47,537 nt of DNA from Bacteroidota bacterium (GTDB lineage Bacteria; Bacteroidota; Bacteroidia; Flavobacteriales_D; Crocinitomicaceae), in assembly GCA_006227105.1 (NCBI GenBank), contig SBFR01000251.1:1-47537 (forward strand). The letters are read 5' to 3'. A model generated the notes under the pieces. The model was given only the letters and a program-made list of their open reading frames with translations, was not told the origin of the DNA and searched no databases. A program made the translations under genes and the position numbers. This document shows, one piece after another, positions 8,940-18,007 of this stretch (its first letter is position 1; the number at the start of each line of letters is the position of its first letter).

Positions 8940-9530
8940 ATGTTAGGGTTGAAAATGGCAACTGATCCAAGGTGGGTCAATATTGTGGAGAAGAATATTG
9001 AGGAGATCTTAACAGATCATGCGTTTTGTGAACAGAAGGCTGCAAGTAATGCTATTTCAATGATCGTTCAATATCCTCAGTATCCTGATCTGGTGAAAGC
9101 GATGACTGAAATCAGTCAGGAGGAAATGGAACATTTCGGAATGGTGCATGAGAAAATGATCGAAAGGGGAATGAAGTTGGGTTTTGAAAGGAAAGATCCT
9201 TATGTACACGACCTTGCTGCATATTTGAAGCAAAACAAAAATACCGGATCCAGAGAAAGTCATTTCGTGAATCAAATGCTGTTTGCAGCAATGATCGAAG
9301 CTAGAAGTTGTGAACGATTTAAAATCCTTTCAGAAGAGATCAATGATGAAGATCTCCGAGTGTTCTATCGCGGTCTAATGGAGAGCGAAGCAAGGCATTA
9401 CATTACCTTCCTCAACTTTGCCAGGAAATATGGAAAGGGTGTGGATGTCGACGCCCGTTGGAAGGACTTTCTCGAGTTTGAAGCATCTCTGATGTCCAAG
9501 TATGGCAAAAAAGAGACCATTCATGGTTAA
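8940..9530 (+). CDS. miaE: tRNA 2-methylthio-N6-isopentenyladenosine hydroxylase
   Basis: This 196-residue protein matches MiaE, the non-haem diiron enzyme that hydroxylates the isopentenyl side chain of ms2i6A37 in tRNA. Ferritin-like helices carry the carboxylate-bridged diiron ligands: Glu31 (FCEQKAAS), Glu62-x-x-His65 (EMEHF), Glu120 (MIEARSCERF) and Glu150-x-x-His153 (ESEARHY). The opening MLGLK..TDPRWV is typical of Bacteroidota MiaE, which supports this start over Met6. It has its own promoter and stands alone; MiaA and MiaB, which supply its substrate, are not in the window. The reaction needs O2, consistent with an aerobic organism. Confidence 0.93.
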   Translation: MLGLKMATDPRWVNIVEKNIEEILTDHAFCEQKAASNAISMIVQYPQYPDLVKAMTEISQEEMEHFGMVHEKMIERGMKLGFERKDPYVHDLAAYLKQNKNTGSRESHFVNQMLFAAMIEARSCERFKILSEEINDEDLRVFYRGLMESEARHYITFLNFARKYGKGVDVDARWKDFLEFEASLMSKYGKKETIHG

Positions 9531-9606
9531 TTAAATGAGTTCTTATTGTTAATAACTTAGTTGATAATCACCTAAGGATGAAATCATCAAAGCTTCTCTA
9601 GTCTCT

Positions 9607-9614
9607 TAATTTTG
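9607..9614 (+). promoter_or_regulatory. -7 promoter element upstream of unknown gene
   Basis: TAATTTTG matches TAnnTTTG exactly, 29 bp before the ATG at 9644. No clear -33 TTG was seen. Confidence 0.5.
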
Positions 9615-9643
9615 TATTCAAACAACAACAAACTGAAAGACTC

Positions 9644-10183
9644 ATGCTTGGATCACTAATCAAACGCAAACTTTCTGATAATCAGGTTGCCAACATCTTT
9701 ATCAATTCTATTTTTGATACAGTTGACAATGGTTTCAAGGAAGTTGCACAATTGATCAATGAGGATGTGGCGTTTGTGACATCTCCATCTTTGGAAGAAA
9801 ATCAGAATGGAGAATTTGCATTGATCGTGATCGTTGGAAATCTCTCTTTTCTGGAAAGTACCTTTGAGGCTGAGCAAGCTGCACGAGTAGAAGGTATCAT
9901 CTTTGAAAAACTTGCAAAGATGTATGAAATGTCAACAAGCGATTTCACAAAGCTCATCAGAGATTATCAGTCATTCATTACTCGAGTGAATCATCCGTCA
10001 AAGAATATGATCTACGGAATGTCTAAGGCAGTATTTCATAAGTATCATTTGAATCAATATCAGGATGAGTATTTCAAGAGAATGCAGGCTCCAAATCCTT
10101 TGTTCCTAAAGAGAATGGATGAGGTGATGGCAAGCTTTATTTGGAATTGGGATGCTTTCTTTAAAAAGTACAAGCTGAATTAA
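9644..10183 (+). CDS. Conserved hypothetical cytosolic protein
   Basis: This 179-residue protein has no signal peptide and no membrane segment. It looks mostly alpha-helical, with one hydrophobic strand-like stretch (FALIVIVGNLSFLES, about 63-77). The C-terminal part is rich in Tyr, Phe, Lys and Trp (HKYHLNQYQDEYFKRMQ, then FIWNWDAFFKKYK). I recognise no catalytic motif and assign no function. It has its own exact -7 element and is followed by a terminator, so it is probably monocistronic. Base composition and codon use resemble its neighbours, giving no sign of transfer. Confidence 0.75.
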   Translation: MLGSLIKRKLSDNQVANIFINSIFDTVDNGFKEVAQLINEDVAFVTSPSLEENQNGEFALIVIVGNLSFLESTFEAEQAARVEGIIFEKLAKMYEMSTSDFTKLIRDYQSFITRVNHPSKNMIYGMSKAVFHKYHLNQYQDEYFKRMQAPNPLFLKRMDEVMASFIWNWDAFFKKYKLN

Positions 10184-10208
10184 GGATACACGCTCAAAGG
10201 AAATAGTG

Positions 10209-10230
10209 AAGTGGCGAAAGCCACTTTTTT
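10209..10230. terminator. Bidirectional terminator between convergent genes
   Basis: Stem AAGTGGC / GCCACTT with a GAAA tetraloop is followed by a T-run. It lies between the unknown gene and rsmG and touches the rsmG stop codon. The minus-strand T-run is short, so it should work best on plus-strand transcripts. Confidence 0.85.
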
Positions 10231-10864
10231 ATTGAGCTTTAATTCTGACGTGAACGACCTTCTTTGTTTCGAAAAATTCTTCCTTAAATACGTTGTTCAG
10301 TTCGTAAATAGTGTATGTCTGTTTTACTGGGCTAAGCTCTTCGGTAAGGTCACCGCCTTTCAGGTATAAAATTCCATTAGGAAGATCGTTGACACCCTTC
10401 TTTTTGATCTTTCCTTTTGTCCAGGTTAAAAATGCGGGCATTGCTGTAACTGCGCGACTTACAATGAAATCGAATTCACCTTTTATTTTTTCTGCTCTCT
10501 CATGAATCCCTTGAACGTTTGTTAATCCAAGAGCTTCACTTACCTCATTCACGACCTTAATTTTCTTTCCAATGGAATCAACAAGTGTGAATTGACAATC
10601 AGGGAATAAGATCGCTAAAGGAATACCTGGAAATCCTCCACCGGTTCCGATGTCAAGGATGTTGCTTCCCGGTTTGAAAGACATGATTTTGGCAATTCCT
10701 AAACTATGTAAGACATGCCTTTCATAAAAGTTATCATGATCCTTTCTGGAGATTACATTGATTTGCGCATTCCAGTGCAGATAGAGCTCTTTGAGTTGAG
10801 AAAATTGTTGGATCTGTTTTTTTGACAGATCAGGAAAATACTTTAAAAGGATATCCATTTCCAT
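10229..10864 (-). CDS. rsmG: 16S rRNA (guanine527-N7)-methyltransferase
   Basis: This 211-residue protein matches RsmG (GidB), the SAM-dependent enzyme that makes m7G527 in the 530 loop of 16S rRNA; its loss gives low-level streptomycin resistance in several bacteria. The SAM-binding motif LDIGTGGGFPGIPLA lies at about residues 70-84, the second acidic SAM contact is in FTLVDSIGKK, and the SRAVTAMPAFL segment is a family hallmark. It is the last gene of a reverse-strand operon, 2 bp after the sigma-factor stop. ATG codons at residues 1 and 3 are both possible; the first is used here. Confidence 0.95.
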   Translation of the reverse strand: MEMDILLKYFPDLSKKQIQQFSQLKELYLHWNAQINVISRKDHDNFYERHVLHSLGIAKIMSFKPGSNILDIGTGGGFPGIPLAILFPDCQFTLVDSIGKKIKVVNEVSEALGLTNVQGIHERAEKIKGEFDFIVSRAVTAMPAFLTWTKGKIKKKGVNDLPNGILYLKGGDLTEELSPVKQTYTIYELNNVFKEEFFETKKVVHVRIKAQ

Positions 10865-10866
10865 GA

Positions 10867-11472
10867 TCAGATATCATCTTTCATTTTTTCCATCATGTTC
10901 GCAAGGAAATCTCTTGCTCTGAATAACTGAGCCTTGACTGTGCCTAATGGAAGATTGAGTTCTTCGGCAATTTCCTCATAACTCAATTCCTCAAAGTACC
11001 TTTTTTCAACCAATTCGCGGTATCTAGGCTTTAGTTTACTGACAAGTGTTCGCATGTGGATCACCTTCTGACCGTGAATGATGGTTTGTTCAGGGTCCAT
11101 ACCACCGGATTTCGCATCGATAAAGATCACTTCTCCGTCATCCGTGGTGTGTCCTGTATCCATAGAAGTCACGTGAATACGCTTTTTACGGATAAAGTCA
11201 ATACAGTTATTGGATGCGATCTTAAAGAGCCAGGTAGAAAAAGCAAAGCTTGGAGAATATTGTTCGATCCGGCTGAAGGCTTTACCAAATGCTTCAATTG
11301 TGAGATCATCCGCATCGTCATTGTTCTTGACCATTTTCAACATCATGAAATAAATGGAGTCGCGATATCGCTCCATTAATTCAGCATATGCAGACTGATC
11401 TCCCTTACGCGCTGCTTCTACAAGTTGCAGGTCGTAACGCGCTTTATCAGACAAATTTTCACCTTCTACCAT
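10867..11472 (-). CDS. ECF-type sigma-70 family RNA polymerase sigma factor
   Basis: This 201-residue protein has the two-domain ECF layout. Sigma-2 covers about residues 25-95, with DADDLTIEAFGKAF and FSTWLFKIASNNCIDFIRKKR matching regions 2.1-2.4. A linker follows, then sigma-4 at about 140-195, with SYEEIAEELNLPLGTVKAQLFRARDFL as the helix-turn-helix. No anti-sigma gene is adjacent, which is uncommon for ECF factors. Instead it lies between a glycosyltransferase (7-bp overlap at its start) and rsmG (2-bp gap), implying cotranscription. The linker is Asp/Gly-rich (TGHTTDDGEV..DAKSGGMDP). Its target promoters cannot be predicted from this window. Confidence 0.93.
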   Translation of the reverse strand: MVEGENLSDKARYDLQLVEAARKGDQSAYAELMERYRDSIYFMMLKMVKNNDDADDLTIEAFGKAFSRIEQYSPSFAFSTWLFKIASNNCIDFIRKKRIHVTSMDTGHTTDDGEVIFIDAKSGGMDPEQTIIHGQKVIHMRTLVSKLKPRYRELVEKRYFEELSYEEIAEELNLPLGTVKAQLFRARDFLANMMEKMKDDI

Positions 11473-12602
11473 CGGTTAGGTCTCTTTTTTTCACCTGAAT
11501 AATACAATGCTGGAATCAGGACTGTGTAAAAAAGATCCCATAATGGAATGAAATAAGCAAACTTCTTTTCTCCTAGTCGGATCATGCATTTTGCTTGTAT
11601 CCACCATTTAACGATCAACAATAGTCCAAAAACACAAAGTGAGATCAGGCGATATTCACTATTCAACATCAAAATAACAAAGGATACCATTGTCAAAAGG
11701 AGGGTGAGTGGATATATTCCTAACAATGACTTCTTAATAACCTGATACCTGTCAGAAGTGGAATAATGTCTTGTCTTTTGGCGCGCCCATGATTTCCATG
11801 TTTCAGAGGGTTCTGAGTAACAATAAGATTCAGGGTCGATGTCAATTCTGAAATTTCTTTTCTTGGCTGCTTCCTGAATAAATAGGTCATCATCTCCTGA
11901 TGGGAGCGAATAGTGACTTTTAAATCCATGTACCTCATTGAAAATGAAACGTGTGTATGCAAGATTCCTTCCTACGCCCATGTAAGGTAACTTTGCCAGT
12001 GCCATCGAAAAGTAACTCATTGCGATCCAGGCAGTATCGAAACGGATCACTCTGTTCAGGAATCCCTTTTTTTTAGAATAAGGTCCGTAACCTAGCACCA
12101 GTTCTGTTCCTGCGGTATATCTTGATGCTATACTTCTTAACCAGTTTCTGCTGGCCGGTTTACAGTCTGCATCTGTCAGGACCAGATGGTCATACTTCGC
12201 TCCTTTGACACCCAATGTGATCGGCAGCTTTTTTCCTGGTCTTAAATGTTGGTTTCTTGCAATTTCAATAACGTGTAAGTTAGGAAATTGACGCTGATAG
12301 GCATTGAGGAGGTGACTTGATTCATCTACTGACTGATGATTTATAACGATCACTTCAAATTCCGGGTAATTCTGATCCAGAATAAAGGGGAGGTTTTCGT
12401 AAATATTATCCGCTTCATTTCTTGCTGCTATAATCACGGATACAGGTGGTAACTCATCTTCAGAAAGCACCTTCTTTTCTTTGAAAAAAGCCAATTTACC
12501 ATGAATTAAAAGGGTGTACATCAGTTGAGTAAACACCATTATAATGAAGGCGAAAAACAAGACGAGGACTGGGCCGAATTCAAAAGAGGGGATGACCTGC
12601 AT
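11466..12602 (-). CDS. Membrane-associated family 2 glycosyltransferase
   Basis: This 378-residue protein has an N-terminal membrane helix (about 11-33), a cytoplasmic GT2 catalytic domain (about 52-285) and two or three C-terminal membrane helices (about 290-370). The GT-A motifs are VSVIIAARNE (54-63), DAD at 144-146 as the metal/nucleotide-binding DxD, GDDD at 236-239 and RQKTRH at 274-279, which resembles the Q/RxxRW motif of processive or lipid-linked GT2 enzymes. It probably transfers a sugar from a nucleotide donor to a membrane-bound acceptor for envelope glycans; donor and acceptor are unknown. It is the first gene of the operon with the sigma factor and rsmG, and overlaps the sigma gene by 7 bp. 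Confidence 0.9.
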   Translation of the reverse strand: MQVIPSFEFGPVLVLFFAFIIMVFTQLMYTLLIHGKLAFFKEKKVLSEDELPPVSVIIAARNEADNIYENLPFILDQNYPEFEVIVINHQSVDESSHLLNAYQRQFPNLHVIEIARNQHLRPGKKLPITLGVKGAKYDHLVLTDADCKPASRNWLRSIASRYTAGTELVLGYGPYSKKKGFLNRVIRFDTAWIAMSYFSMALAKLPYMGVGRNLAYTRFIFNEVHGFKSHYSLPSGDDDLFIQEAAKKRNFRIDIDPESYCYSEPSETWKSWARQKTRHYSTSDRYQVIKKSLLGIYPLTLLLTMVSFVILMLNSEYRLISLCVFGLLLIVKWWIQAKCMIRLGEKKFAYFIPLWDLFYTVLIPALYYSGEKKRPNRW

Positions 12603-12652
12603 TGCTTAATTAAAGCTTTGGTGCAAAGATGGGGGGCTTAATGAAATACATG

Positions 12653-12660
12653 TATCTTTG
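12653..12660 (+). promoter_or_regulatory. -7 promoter element for the tgt operon
   Basis: TATCTTTG is an exact TAnnTTTG match, 23 bp before the tgt ATG. It probably drives tgt, the LptF/LptG-like gene and the downstream beta-barrel gene, which overlap end to start. Confidence 0.6.
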
Positions 12661-12683
12661 CCACGTTATTTTTTCAACAATTT

Positions 12684-13814
12684 ATGCACTTCGAGTTACA
12701 ACATAAGGATTCAGGAACAAAAGCTAGGGCAGGAGTTTTACACACAGATCATGGAGCGATCGAAACCCCAATCTTTATGCCAGTTGGAACGGCAGGTTCT
12801 GTAAAGGGAGTGCATCAGCAAGAGTTGAGGGAGGACGTGAAGGCGCAGATTATTCTCGGTAATACCTATCATTTATTCCTAAGACCTGGTTTGGAGGTGC
12901 TGGAAGCGGCAGGTGGATTACATCAGTTTATTGGATGGGAACGTCCGATTTTAACGGATAGTGGTGGTTATCAGGTTTATTCACTTTCAGGTTCGAGGAA
13001 GATTGTTGAAGAAGGAGTGACATTTCAGTCGCACATAAATGGAAGTTATCATTTCTTTACTCCGGAAAGAGCGATCGATATCCAAAGATCAATTGGTGCA
13101 GATATCATCATGGCATTTGATGAATGTACACCTTATCCATGTGAATATGATTATGCAAAGAGATCAATGCATATGACACATCGATGGTTGAAGCGATGCT
13201 TCGAGCAAATGTCTGTCACTGAGCCAAAGTACGGTTACGAGCAAGCGTTATTTCCGATTGTTCAAGGGAGTGTTTACAAGGATCTGAGGGTTGAATCAGC
13301 CGAGACAATAGCCTCTCACAATGCAGTCGGTAATGCGATTGGTGGATTGTCTGTTGGAGAGCCGGATGAGGAGCTATATAGCATGACGGACTTGGTTTGT
13401 TCAATTCTACCGGAAGATAAGCCCAGATACCTTATGGGTGTTGGAACACCCGTGAATTTACTTGAATGTATCGCTATGGGTGTCGATATGTTCGATTGTG
13501 TAATGCCTAGTCGTAATGCAAGACACGGAATGTTGTTTACATCGGAGGGCATCATCAATATTAAAAATGAAAAGTGGGAAAAAGATTTCTCACCTCTAGA
13601 TCCATATGGGACTGCATATGTTGATCATGTGTATTCCAAAGCCTATTTGAGGCACTTGGTAAAAGCAAAAGAAAATCTGGCGATCCAGATCGCAACGATC
13701 CATAATCTTGCCTTCTATTTATGGTTGGTCGGTGAGGCAAGAAACAAGATCAAAGACGGTACTTTCAGGACCTGGAAAGATCAAATGATACCTAAACTGA
13801 AGAATAGGTTGTAA
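12684..13814 (+). CDS. tgt: tRNA-guanine(34) transglycosylase, zinc-site-less variant
   Basis: This 376-residue protein matches Tgt, which exchanges guanine-34 for the queuosine precursor preQ1 in tRNAs with GUN anticodons. Both catalytic aspartates are present: Asp92 (TDSGGYQ) and nucleophile Asp271 (FDCVMPSRNARHG). The VQG and GGLSVGEP substrate-pocket motifs are present too. The canonical C-terminal zinc site is not: where CxCxxC is expected (after LDP, residues 309-314) there is Gly309, Ala311 and Asp314, while the fourth ligand His340 (TIHNLAFY) remains. I recall similar replacements in other Bacteroidota Tgt proteins, so this is probably a lineage form rather than damage. The stop overlaps the next start (TAATG). 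Confidence 0.95.
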   Translation: MHFELQHKDSGTKARAGVLHTDHGAIETPIFMPVGTAGSVKGVHQQELREDVKAQIILGNTYHLFLRPGLEVLEAAGGLHQFIGWERPILTDSGGYQVYSLSGSRKIVEEGVTFQSHINGSYHFFTPERAIDIQRSIGADIIMAFDECTPYPCEYDYAKRSMHMTHRWLKRCFEQMSVTEPKYGYEQALFPIVQGSVYKDLRVESAETIASHNAVGNAIGGLSVGEPDEELYSMTDLVCSILPEDKPRYLMGVGTPVNLLECIAMGVDMFDCVMPSRNARHGMLFTSEGIINIKNEKWEKDFSPLDPYGTAYVDHVYSKAYLRHLVKAKENLAIQIATIHNLAFYLWLVGEARNKIKDGTFRTWKDQMIPKLKNRL

Positions 13815-14890
13815 TGTTGAAGATCCTTGACTGGTATATCATTCGAAAATTTCTGAGCACTTTCTTCTTTATGCTCGGAGTGATCATGCTACTTGCGATG
13901 GTTTTTGATCTCTCTGAACGTTTAAGTGAGTTCATTGAGAATGATGCGCCTTTGTCAGGGATAATTATGGATTACTACGTAAACTTTATTGTTTACTACG
14001 GGAATTTATTTTCTCCAATGATCATTTTCGTATCTGTGATCTGGTTTACAGCTAAGATGGCACAGGATGCAGAAGTGATTCCAATTTTAAATAGCGGTAG
14101 GACCTTTGAGCGGTTTTTGAGACCATATATGATCGTTGCTACATTGTTAATGATTATGGCGATGTTTTTCAATCATTTTGTTATTCCTGTATCAAACAAG
14201 TCAAGACTTGATTTTGAGGAGAAGTATTACAGGGATGCAATGTATGTGAATGATTATCATGCAGAGTATCCAGGAAATCAAGTAGTTTATTTTTCTTCCT
14301 ATTCATCTGAGGAGAATATCATCAACGATTTCGTACTCGAAAAATGGGGGAACGATAAAAAGCTTGAATACATTATAAAAGCAAGAACTGCATCGAATGA
14401 GGCTGGAGGGAATAAATGGATTCTGAAGGATTTTTACGAACGTAGAGTTGGTTATCCCAATGACAAGATCAATGAAGGCAGGAGGAAAGATACGGTCTTC
14501 AATTTCAAGATCGACGAAATGGCTCAAAGAGATAATGTGGCTGAAGCTATGACCTATGGCGAACTAAAGCAATTCATTGAAAGAGAAAAATTAAAAGGGT
14601 CCGGAAATGTTCCAATGTATGAGATCGAGCTATACAAAAGAACCTCGCTTCCCTTTGCCACTTATGTACTAACGGTGATCGGAGTTTCTGTTTCTAGCAG
14701 AAAGAGGCGAGGTGGAATTGGGATCAATATTGCTTTAGGGCTGATGATCATTTTTATCTACATTTTTGCGATGCAGGTTACAACGGTAGCTGCGTTAAAA
14801 GTAGGTTTTTCACCTCCCATTGCTGTTTGGGTGCCTAATGTCATTTTCGGCGTTATTGCCTATGTGATGTATCGTTTTGCTCAAAAATGA
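13814..14890 (+). CDS. LptF/LptG-family lipopolysaccharide export permease
   Basis: This 358-residue protein has the YjgP/YjgQ (LptF/LptG) plan: three N-terminal membrane helices (about 12-32, 55-78, 98-124), a periplasmic beta-jellyroll domain (about 130-265) and three C-terminal helices (about 273-356). In the Lpt machine two such subunits with the LptB ATPase extract LPS from the inner membrane and feed it to the periplasmic bridge. F and G cannot be separated on this evidence. The start overlaps the tgt stop, and the 3' end overlaps the next gene by 4 bp (ATGA), so the three are translationally coupled. Confidence 0.9.
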   Translation: MLKILDWYIIRKFLSTFFFMLGVIMLLAMVFDLSERLSEFIENDAPLSGIIMDYYVNFIVYYGNLFSPMIIFVSVIWFTAKMAQDAEVIPILNSGRTFERFLRPYMIVATLLMIMAMFFNHFVIPVSNKSRLDFEEKYYRDAMYVNDYHAEYPGNQVVYFSSYSSEENIINDFVLEKWGNDKKLEYIIKARTASNEAGGNKWILKDFYERRVGYPNDKINEGRRKDTVFNFKIDEMAQRDNVAEAMTYGELKQFIEREKLKGSGNVPMYEIELYKRTSLPFATYVLTVIGVSVSSRKRRGGIGINIALGLMIIFIYIFAMQVTTVAALKVGFSPPIAVWVPNVIFGVIAYVMYRFAQK

Positions 14891-15663
14891 TCAGATTTTA
14901 TATCATCGCAATTCCCTTGTTGGTCGGTTTTACATCGATGGCTCAAATTGTGAATATTGAGAATAAAAGAATCTATGACGATACGTTAGGGTGGAGTGGA
15001 GCCATTGACGCATCAATGAGTCAGGTGAAAAATGATCAGCTGTTTTTCAATCTTGCGTTTCGTACGAGGGTGCAATACAAAACAAAAAAACATTATTATT
15101 TGATTCTTCTTGATGAACAATTCTCAGGAAGCTCTTCTGCGACCTATTCCAACAGTGGAATGGCCCATTTCAGATATGCATATAGATTGCAGCGAAAGAA
15201 TGCGGAGAGAAAGAGTCCATGGAAATGGGAGTCTTATGCTCAAGTACAATATAATTCCGTTTTGGATCTGCAATTTAGAGGGTTAACCGGTACAGGATTG
15301 AGATGGAAATTCGCCGATAAGGACTGGGGAAAAATGTTTTTAGGTTCTTCTGTTTTTATGGAGCATGAAGTGATCAGAAGTAGTGCTGATGAGTATTCAG
15401 ATCTGCGATGGAGTAATTATTTGTCTTGGTATTTAAATGTCAGTAAAAAGATTTCATTTACTGGAGCAACGTACATTCAGCCGAATACCGAACGATTCAA
15501 AGATTACAGATTTATGGGGCAATATGCTCTTTTGTTCTCTGTTTTCAAAAGACTGGATCTGAGGGCAGAATTTAACGGGTTTTATGATTCAGACCCTGTT
15601 CCGGGAGTCAATAACTGGGTCTATTCTTCAGTTTTTGGAATCAGAGTAAAGCTGGGCGAGTAA
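14887..15663 (+). CDS. Putative outer-membrane beta-barrel protein (DUF481-like)
   Basis: This 258-residue protein has a Sec signal peptide ending at about residue 20 (SMAQ). The remainder alternates strands and turns rich in Trp, Tyr and Phe (LGWSGAIDASMS, ESYAQVQYNSVLDLQ, FRGLTGTGLRWKF) and ends in GIRVKLGE, like a small outer-membrane barrel. The pattern resembles DUF481 proteins, but I cannot confirm the family from sequence alone. It starts inside the stop codon of the LptF/LptG-like gene (ATGA overlap). The coupling suggests an envelope role, possibly linked to LPS transport, but that is inference from position only. Confidence 0.75.
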   Translation: MIRFYIIAIPLLVGFTSMAQIVNIENKRIYDDTLGWSGAIDASMSQVKNDQLFFNLAFRTRVQYKTKKHYYLILLDEQFSGSSSATYSNSGMAHFRYAYRLQRKNAERKSPWKWESYAQVQYNSVLDLQFRGLTGTGLRWKFADKDWGKMFLGSSVFMEHEVIRSSADEYSDLRWSNYLSWYLNVSKKISFTGATYIQPNTERFKDYRFMGQYALLFSVFKRLDLRAEFNGFYDSDPVPGVNNWVYSSVFGIRVKLGE

Positions 15664-15735
15664 TTTACCGTCTTCTTGTGGAAAACTCTTGAGGTTGATC
15701 GGGTTCAAAAAACCTCCATCTACATTTAAAATCAC

Positions 15736-15743
15736 TAAATTTG
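15736..15743 (+). promoter_or_regulatory. -7 promoter element for purL
   Basis: TAAATTTG is an exact TAnnTTTG match, 16 bp before the purL ATG. No riboswitch-like structure was found in the 96-bp gap. The downstream genes to 21034 are so tightly packed that they may share this promoter. Confidence 0.55.
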
Positions 15744-15759
15744 TGACTCATTTAATTCT

Positions 15760-17997
15760 ATGGAAAGCACACTACAGCAAGAAGCAACGCTGGAACAAGC
15801 GGTAGAACTTGGTCTTAGACCTGACGAGTTCGAAATGATCAAAGAAATTTTAGGACGCACTCCGAATTTTACAGAAACAGCTGTTTATTCAGTGATGTGG
15901 TCGGAACACTGTTCATATAAGAATTCGATCGTATGGTTGAAGACTTTGCCAAAGGATGGTCCTCACATGCTTGTGAAGGCGGGAGAAGAAAATGCAGGAT
16001 TGGTTGATATTGGTGATGGACTTGGTTGTGTTTTCAAGATCGAGTCGCACAATCACCCAAGCGCATTGGAACCGTATCAGGGGGCTGCAACCGGTGTAGG
16101 TGGGATTAACCGAGATATCTTCACAATGGGTGCTCGTCCAATTGCTCAGCTCAATTCACTTCGCTTTGGAAATATAGAAAATGCAAGAACAAAGTGGTTG
16201 GTAAAAGGAGTGACCAAAGGAATTGGTGATTATGGAAATGCTTTTGGTATTCCAATCGTTGGTGGAGAGGTCTTTTTTGATGATTCATACAACACAAATC
16301 CATTGGTGAATGCTTTCTCTGCTGGAATTATTGATACAAAGAAAATTATTTCTGCAAAGGCTACGGGGCCGGGTAACCCAGTGTTCATAGTCGGTTCGGC
16401 AACTGGAAAGGACGGTATTGCTGGAGCTGCATTTGCATCAAAAGATATTACGGAAGAATCAGCAAACGATCTTCCATCAGTTCAGGTAGGTGATCCGTTC
16501 ATGGAGAAATTACTTCTTGAAGCGACAATGGAGCTGGCTCAAACTGATGTGATCAGAGGAATGCAGGATATGGGTGCGGCTGGTATTACTTGTTCGACAT
16601 GTGAGATGAGTGCTGCAGGAGGTGTCGGAATGGAGATCCAGTTGGATAAAGTGCCTACAAGACAGGCGAACATGCTTCCTTACGAAATTCTTTTATCAGA
16701 ATCACAGGAGAGAATGCTTGTTGTGGTTGAGAAAGGAAAAGAAAGTGTTGTAAAAGGCATTTTCGATAAATGGGATCTACATGCAGAGGAAATAGGTGTC
16801 GTAACAGACACAGGAAGAGTGAGATATTACATGCACGGTGAATTGGTTGGAGATGTTCCGGCTGAATCACTTGTCTTGGGAGGAGGAGCTCCTCAATATC
16901 ACAGAGAATATAAAGAGCCTGCATATTATCAGGAGTTTAAAAAGTTCGATATCAATTCAGTAAAGCAGCCTGACAATCTTAAGGAGGTTGGATTTAAATT
17001 GTTGCAATTACCGAATATTGCTTCCAAAAGATGGGTCTATGAACAATATGACTCAATGGTGGGAACTAAAAATATGGCTACAAATAGACCATCTGATGCT
17101 GGTGTGGTGAACATTAAAGGAACCAATAAGGCACTTGCGATGACGGTTGATTGTAATTCACGCTATGTGAATGCGGATCCTGAAGTCGGGACAATGATCG
17201 CCGTTTCAGAAGCAGCAAGAAATATTACGTGTGCAGGAGGTGAGCCAAGCGCGATCACAAACTGTTTGAATTTCGGTAATCCATACAATCCAGAGTCTTA
17301 TTGGCAGTTCGTTGGAGCGATCAAAGGAATGTCGGCAGCGTGTATTAAATTCAGTACGCCTGTAACTGGAGGTAATGTTTCATTCTATAATCAGACTGTA
17401 ACGAATGGTGTAGAGGTACCGGTATTTCCAACGCCAACGATCGGAATGATTGGAATCCTTGAGGACAAGGATAGGATGATGACACTTGATTTCAAGCAAA
17501 AAGGTGATTTGATCTTTGTTCTTGGTGAATGCAAAGAAGATATATCAAGTTCTGAATATTTGGCAAGTTATCATGGAGTTAAAGCTTCACCTGCCCCGTA
17601 TTTTGATCTTGAAAAAGAATATGAATTGCATCAGGCTGTAAAAGGATTGATCCGTTCAGAATTGATCAATGCAGCGCATGATGTTGCGGATGGAGGATTA
17701 TTTGTTACTTTAGTTGAAATGTCAATGCCAAGAGAATTAGGATTTGACATTGTAACAGACTCTGAAATTCGTGAAGATGCATATCTGTTCGGAGAAGGAC
17801 AGGGAAGAGTAGTTGTTTCAGTGAATGAAGATCAAGAAGAAGAGTTCATCGAATTCATGATGGAATCAGGAGTGAACTTCACATTGCTTGGACATGTTAC
17901 CAAAGGAAAAATGATGGTAGATGATGAGCATTTCGGATTTATCACTGAAGCAAAAGACATCTACGACAACGCTCTTGGTAAGCATCTGGAAAATTGA
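15760..17997 (+). CDS. purL: Phosphoribosylformylglycinamidine synthase subunit PurL (small type)
   Basis: This 745-residue protein matches small PurL, which makes FGAM from FGAR, ATP and ammonia in purine biosynthesis. PurS and PurQ supply the rest of the complex and are not in the window. Recognised elements are [10 protein letters not shown] (47-56, with His50), the catalytic [11 protein letters not shown] motif with His97, [17 protein letters not shown], and the glycine-rich loops of the two AIRS-like halves (GGEVFFDD, and [11 protein letters not shown] in the second half). Length is normal for the type. It starts a run of forward genes; the DUF4290 gene begins 10 bp after its stop. Confidence 0.96.
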   Translation: MESTLQQEATLEQAVELGLRPDEFEMIKEILGRTPNFTETAVYSVMWSEHCSYKNSIVWLKTLPKDGPHMLVKAGEENAGLVDIGDGLGCVFKIESHNHPSALEPYQGAATGVGGINRDIFTMGARPIAQLNSLRFGNIENARTKWLVKGVTKGIGDYGNAFGIPIVGGEVFFDDSYNTNPLVNAFSAGIIDTKKIISAKATGPGNPVFIVGSATGKDGIAGAAFASKDITEESANDLPSVQVGDPFMEKLLLEATMELAQTDVIRGMQDMGAAGITCSTCEMSAAGGVGMEIQLDKVPTRQANMLPYEILLSESQERMLVVVEKGKESVVKGIFDKWDLHAEEIGVVTDTGRVRYYMHGELVGDVPAESLVLGGGAPQYHREYKEPAYYQEFKKFDINSVKQPDNLKEVGFKLLQLPNIASKRWVYEQYDSMVGTKNMATNRPSDAGVVNIKGTNKALAMTVDCNSRYVNADPEVGTMIAVSEAARNITCAGGEPSAITNCLNFGNPYNPESYWQFVGAIKGMSAACIKFSTPVTGGNVSFYNQTVTNGVEVPVFPTPTIGMIGILEDKDRMMTLDFKQKGDLIFVLGECKEDISSSEYLASYHGVKASPAPYFDLEKEYELHQAVKGLIRSELINAAHDVADGGLFVTLVEMSMPRELGFDIVTDSEIREDAYLFGEGQGRVVVSVNEDQEEEFIEFMMESGVNFTLLGHVTKGKMMVDDEHFGFITEAKDIYDNALGKHLEN

Positions 17998-18007
17998 TTT
18001 AAATAAT

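Noticed and set aside
15691-15716. GAGGTT / AACCTC inverted repeat before purL as a riboswitch or attenuator
   Set aside because: It is a six-base stem with a 14-nt loop, lies upstream of the predicted -7 element, and has no conserved purine-riboswitch core.
17921-18007. Upstream ATG extending the DUF4290 protein into purL
   Set aside because: The extension is an out-of-frame reading of the purL 3' end; the ATG at 18008 sits correctly 10 bp after the purL stop.
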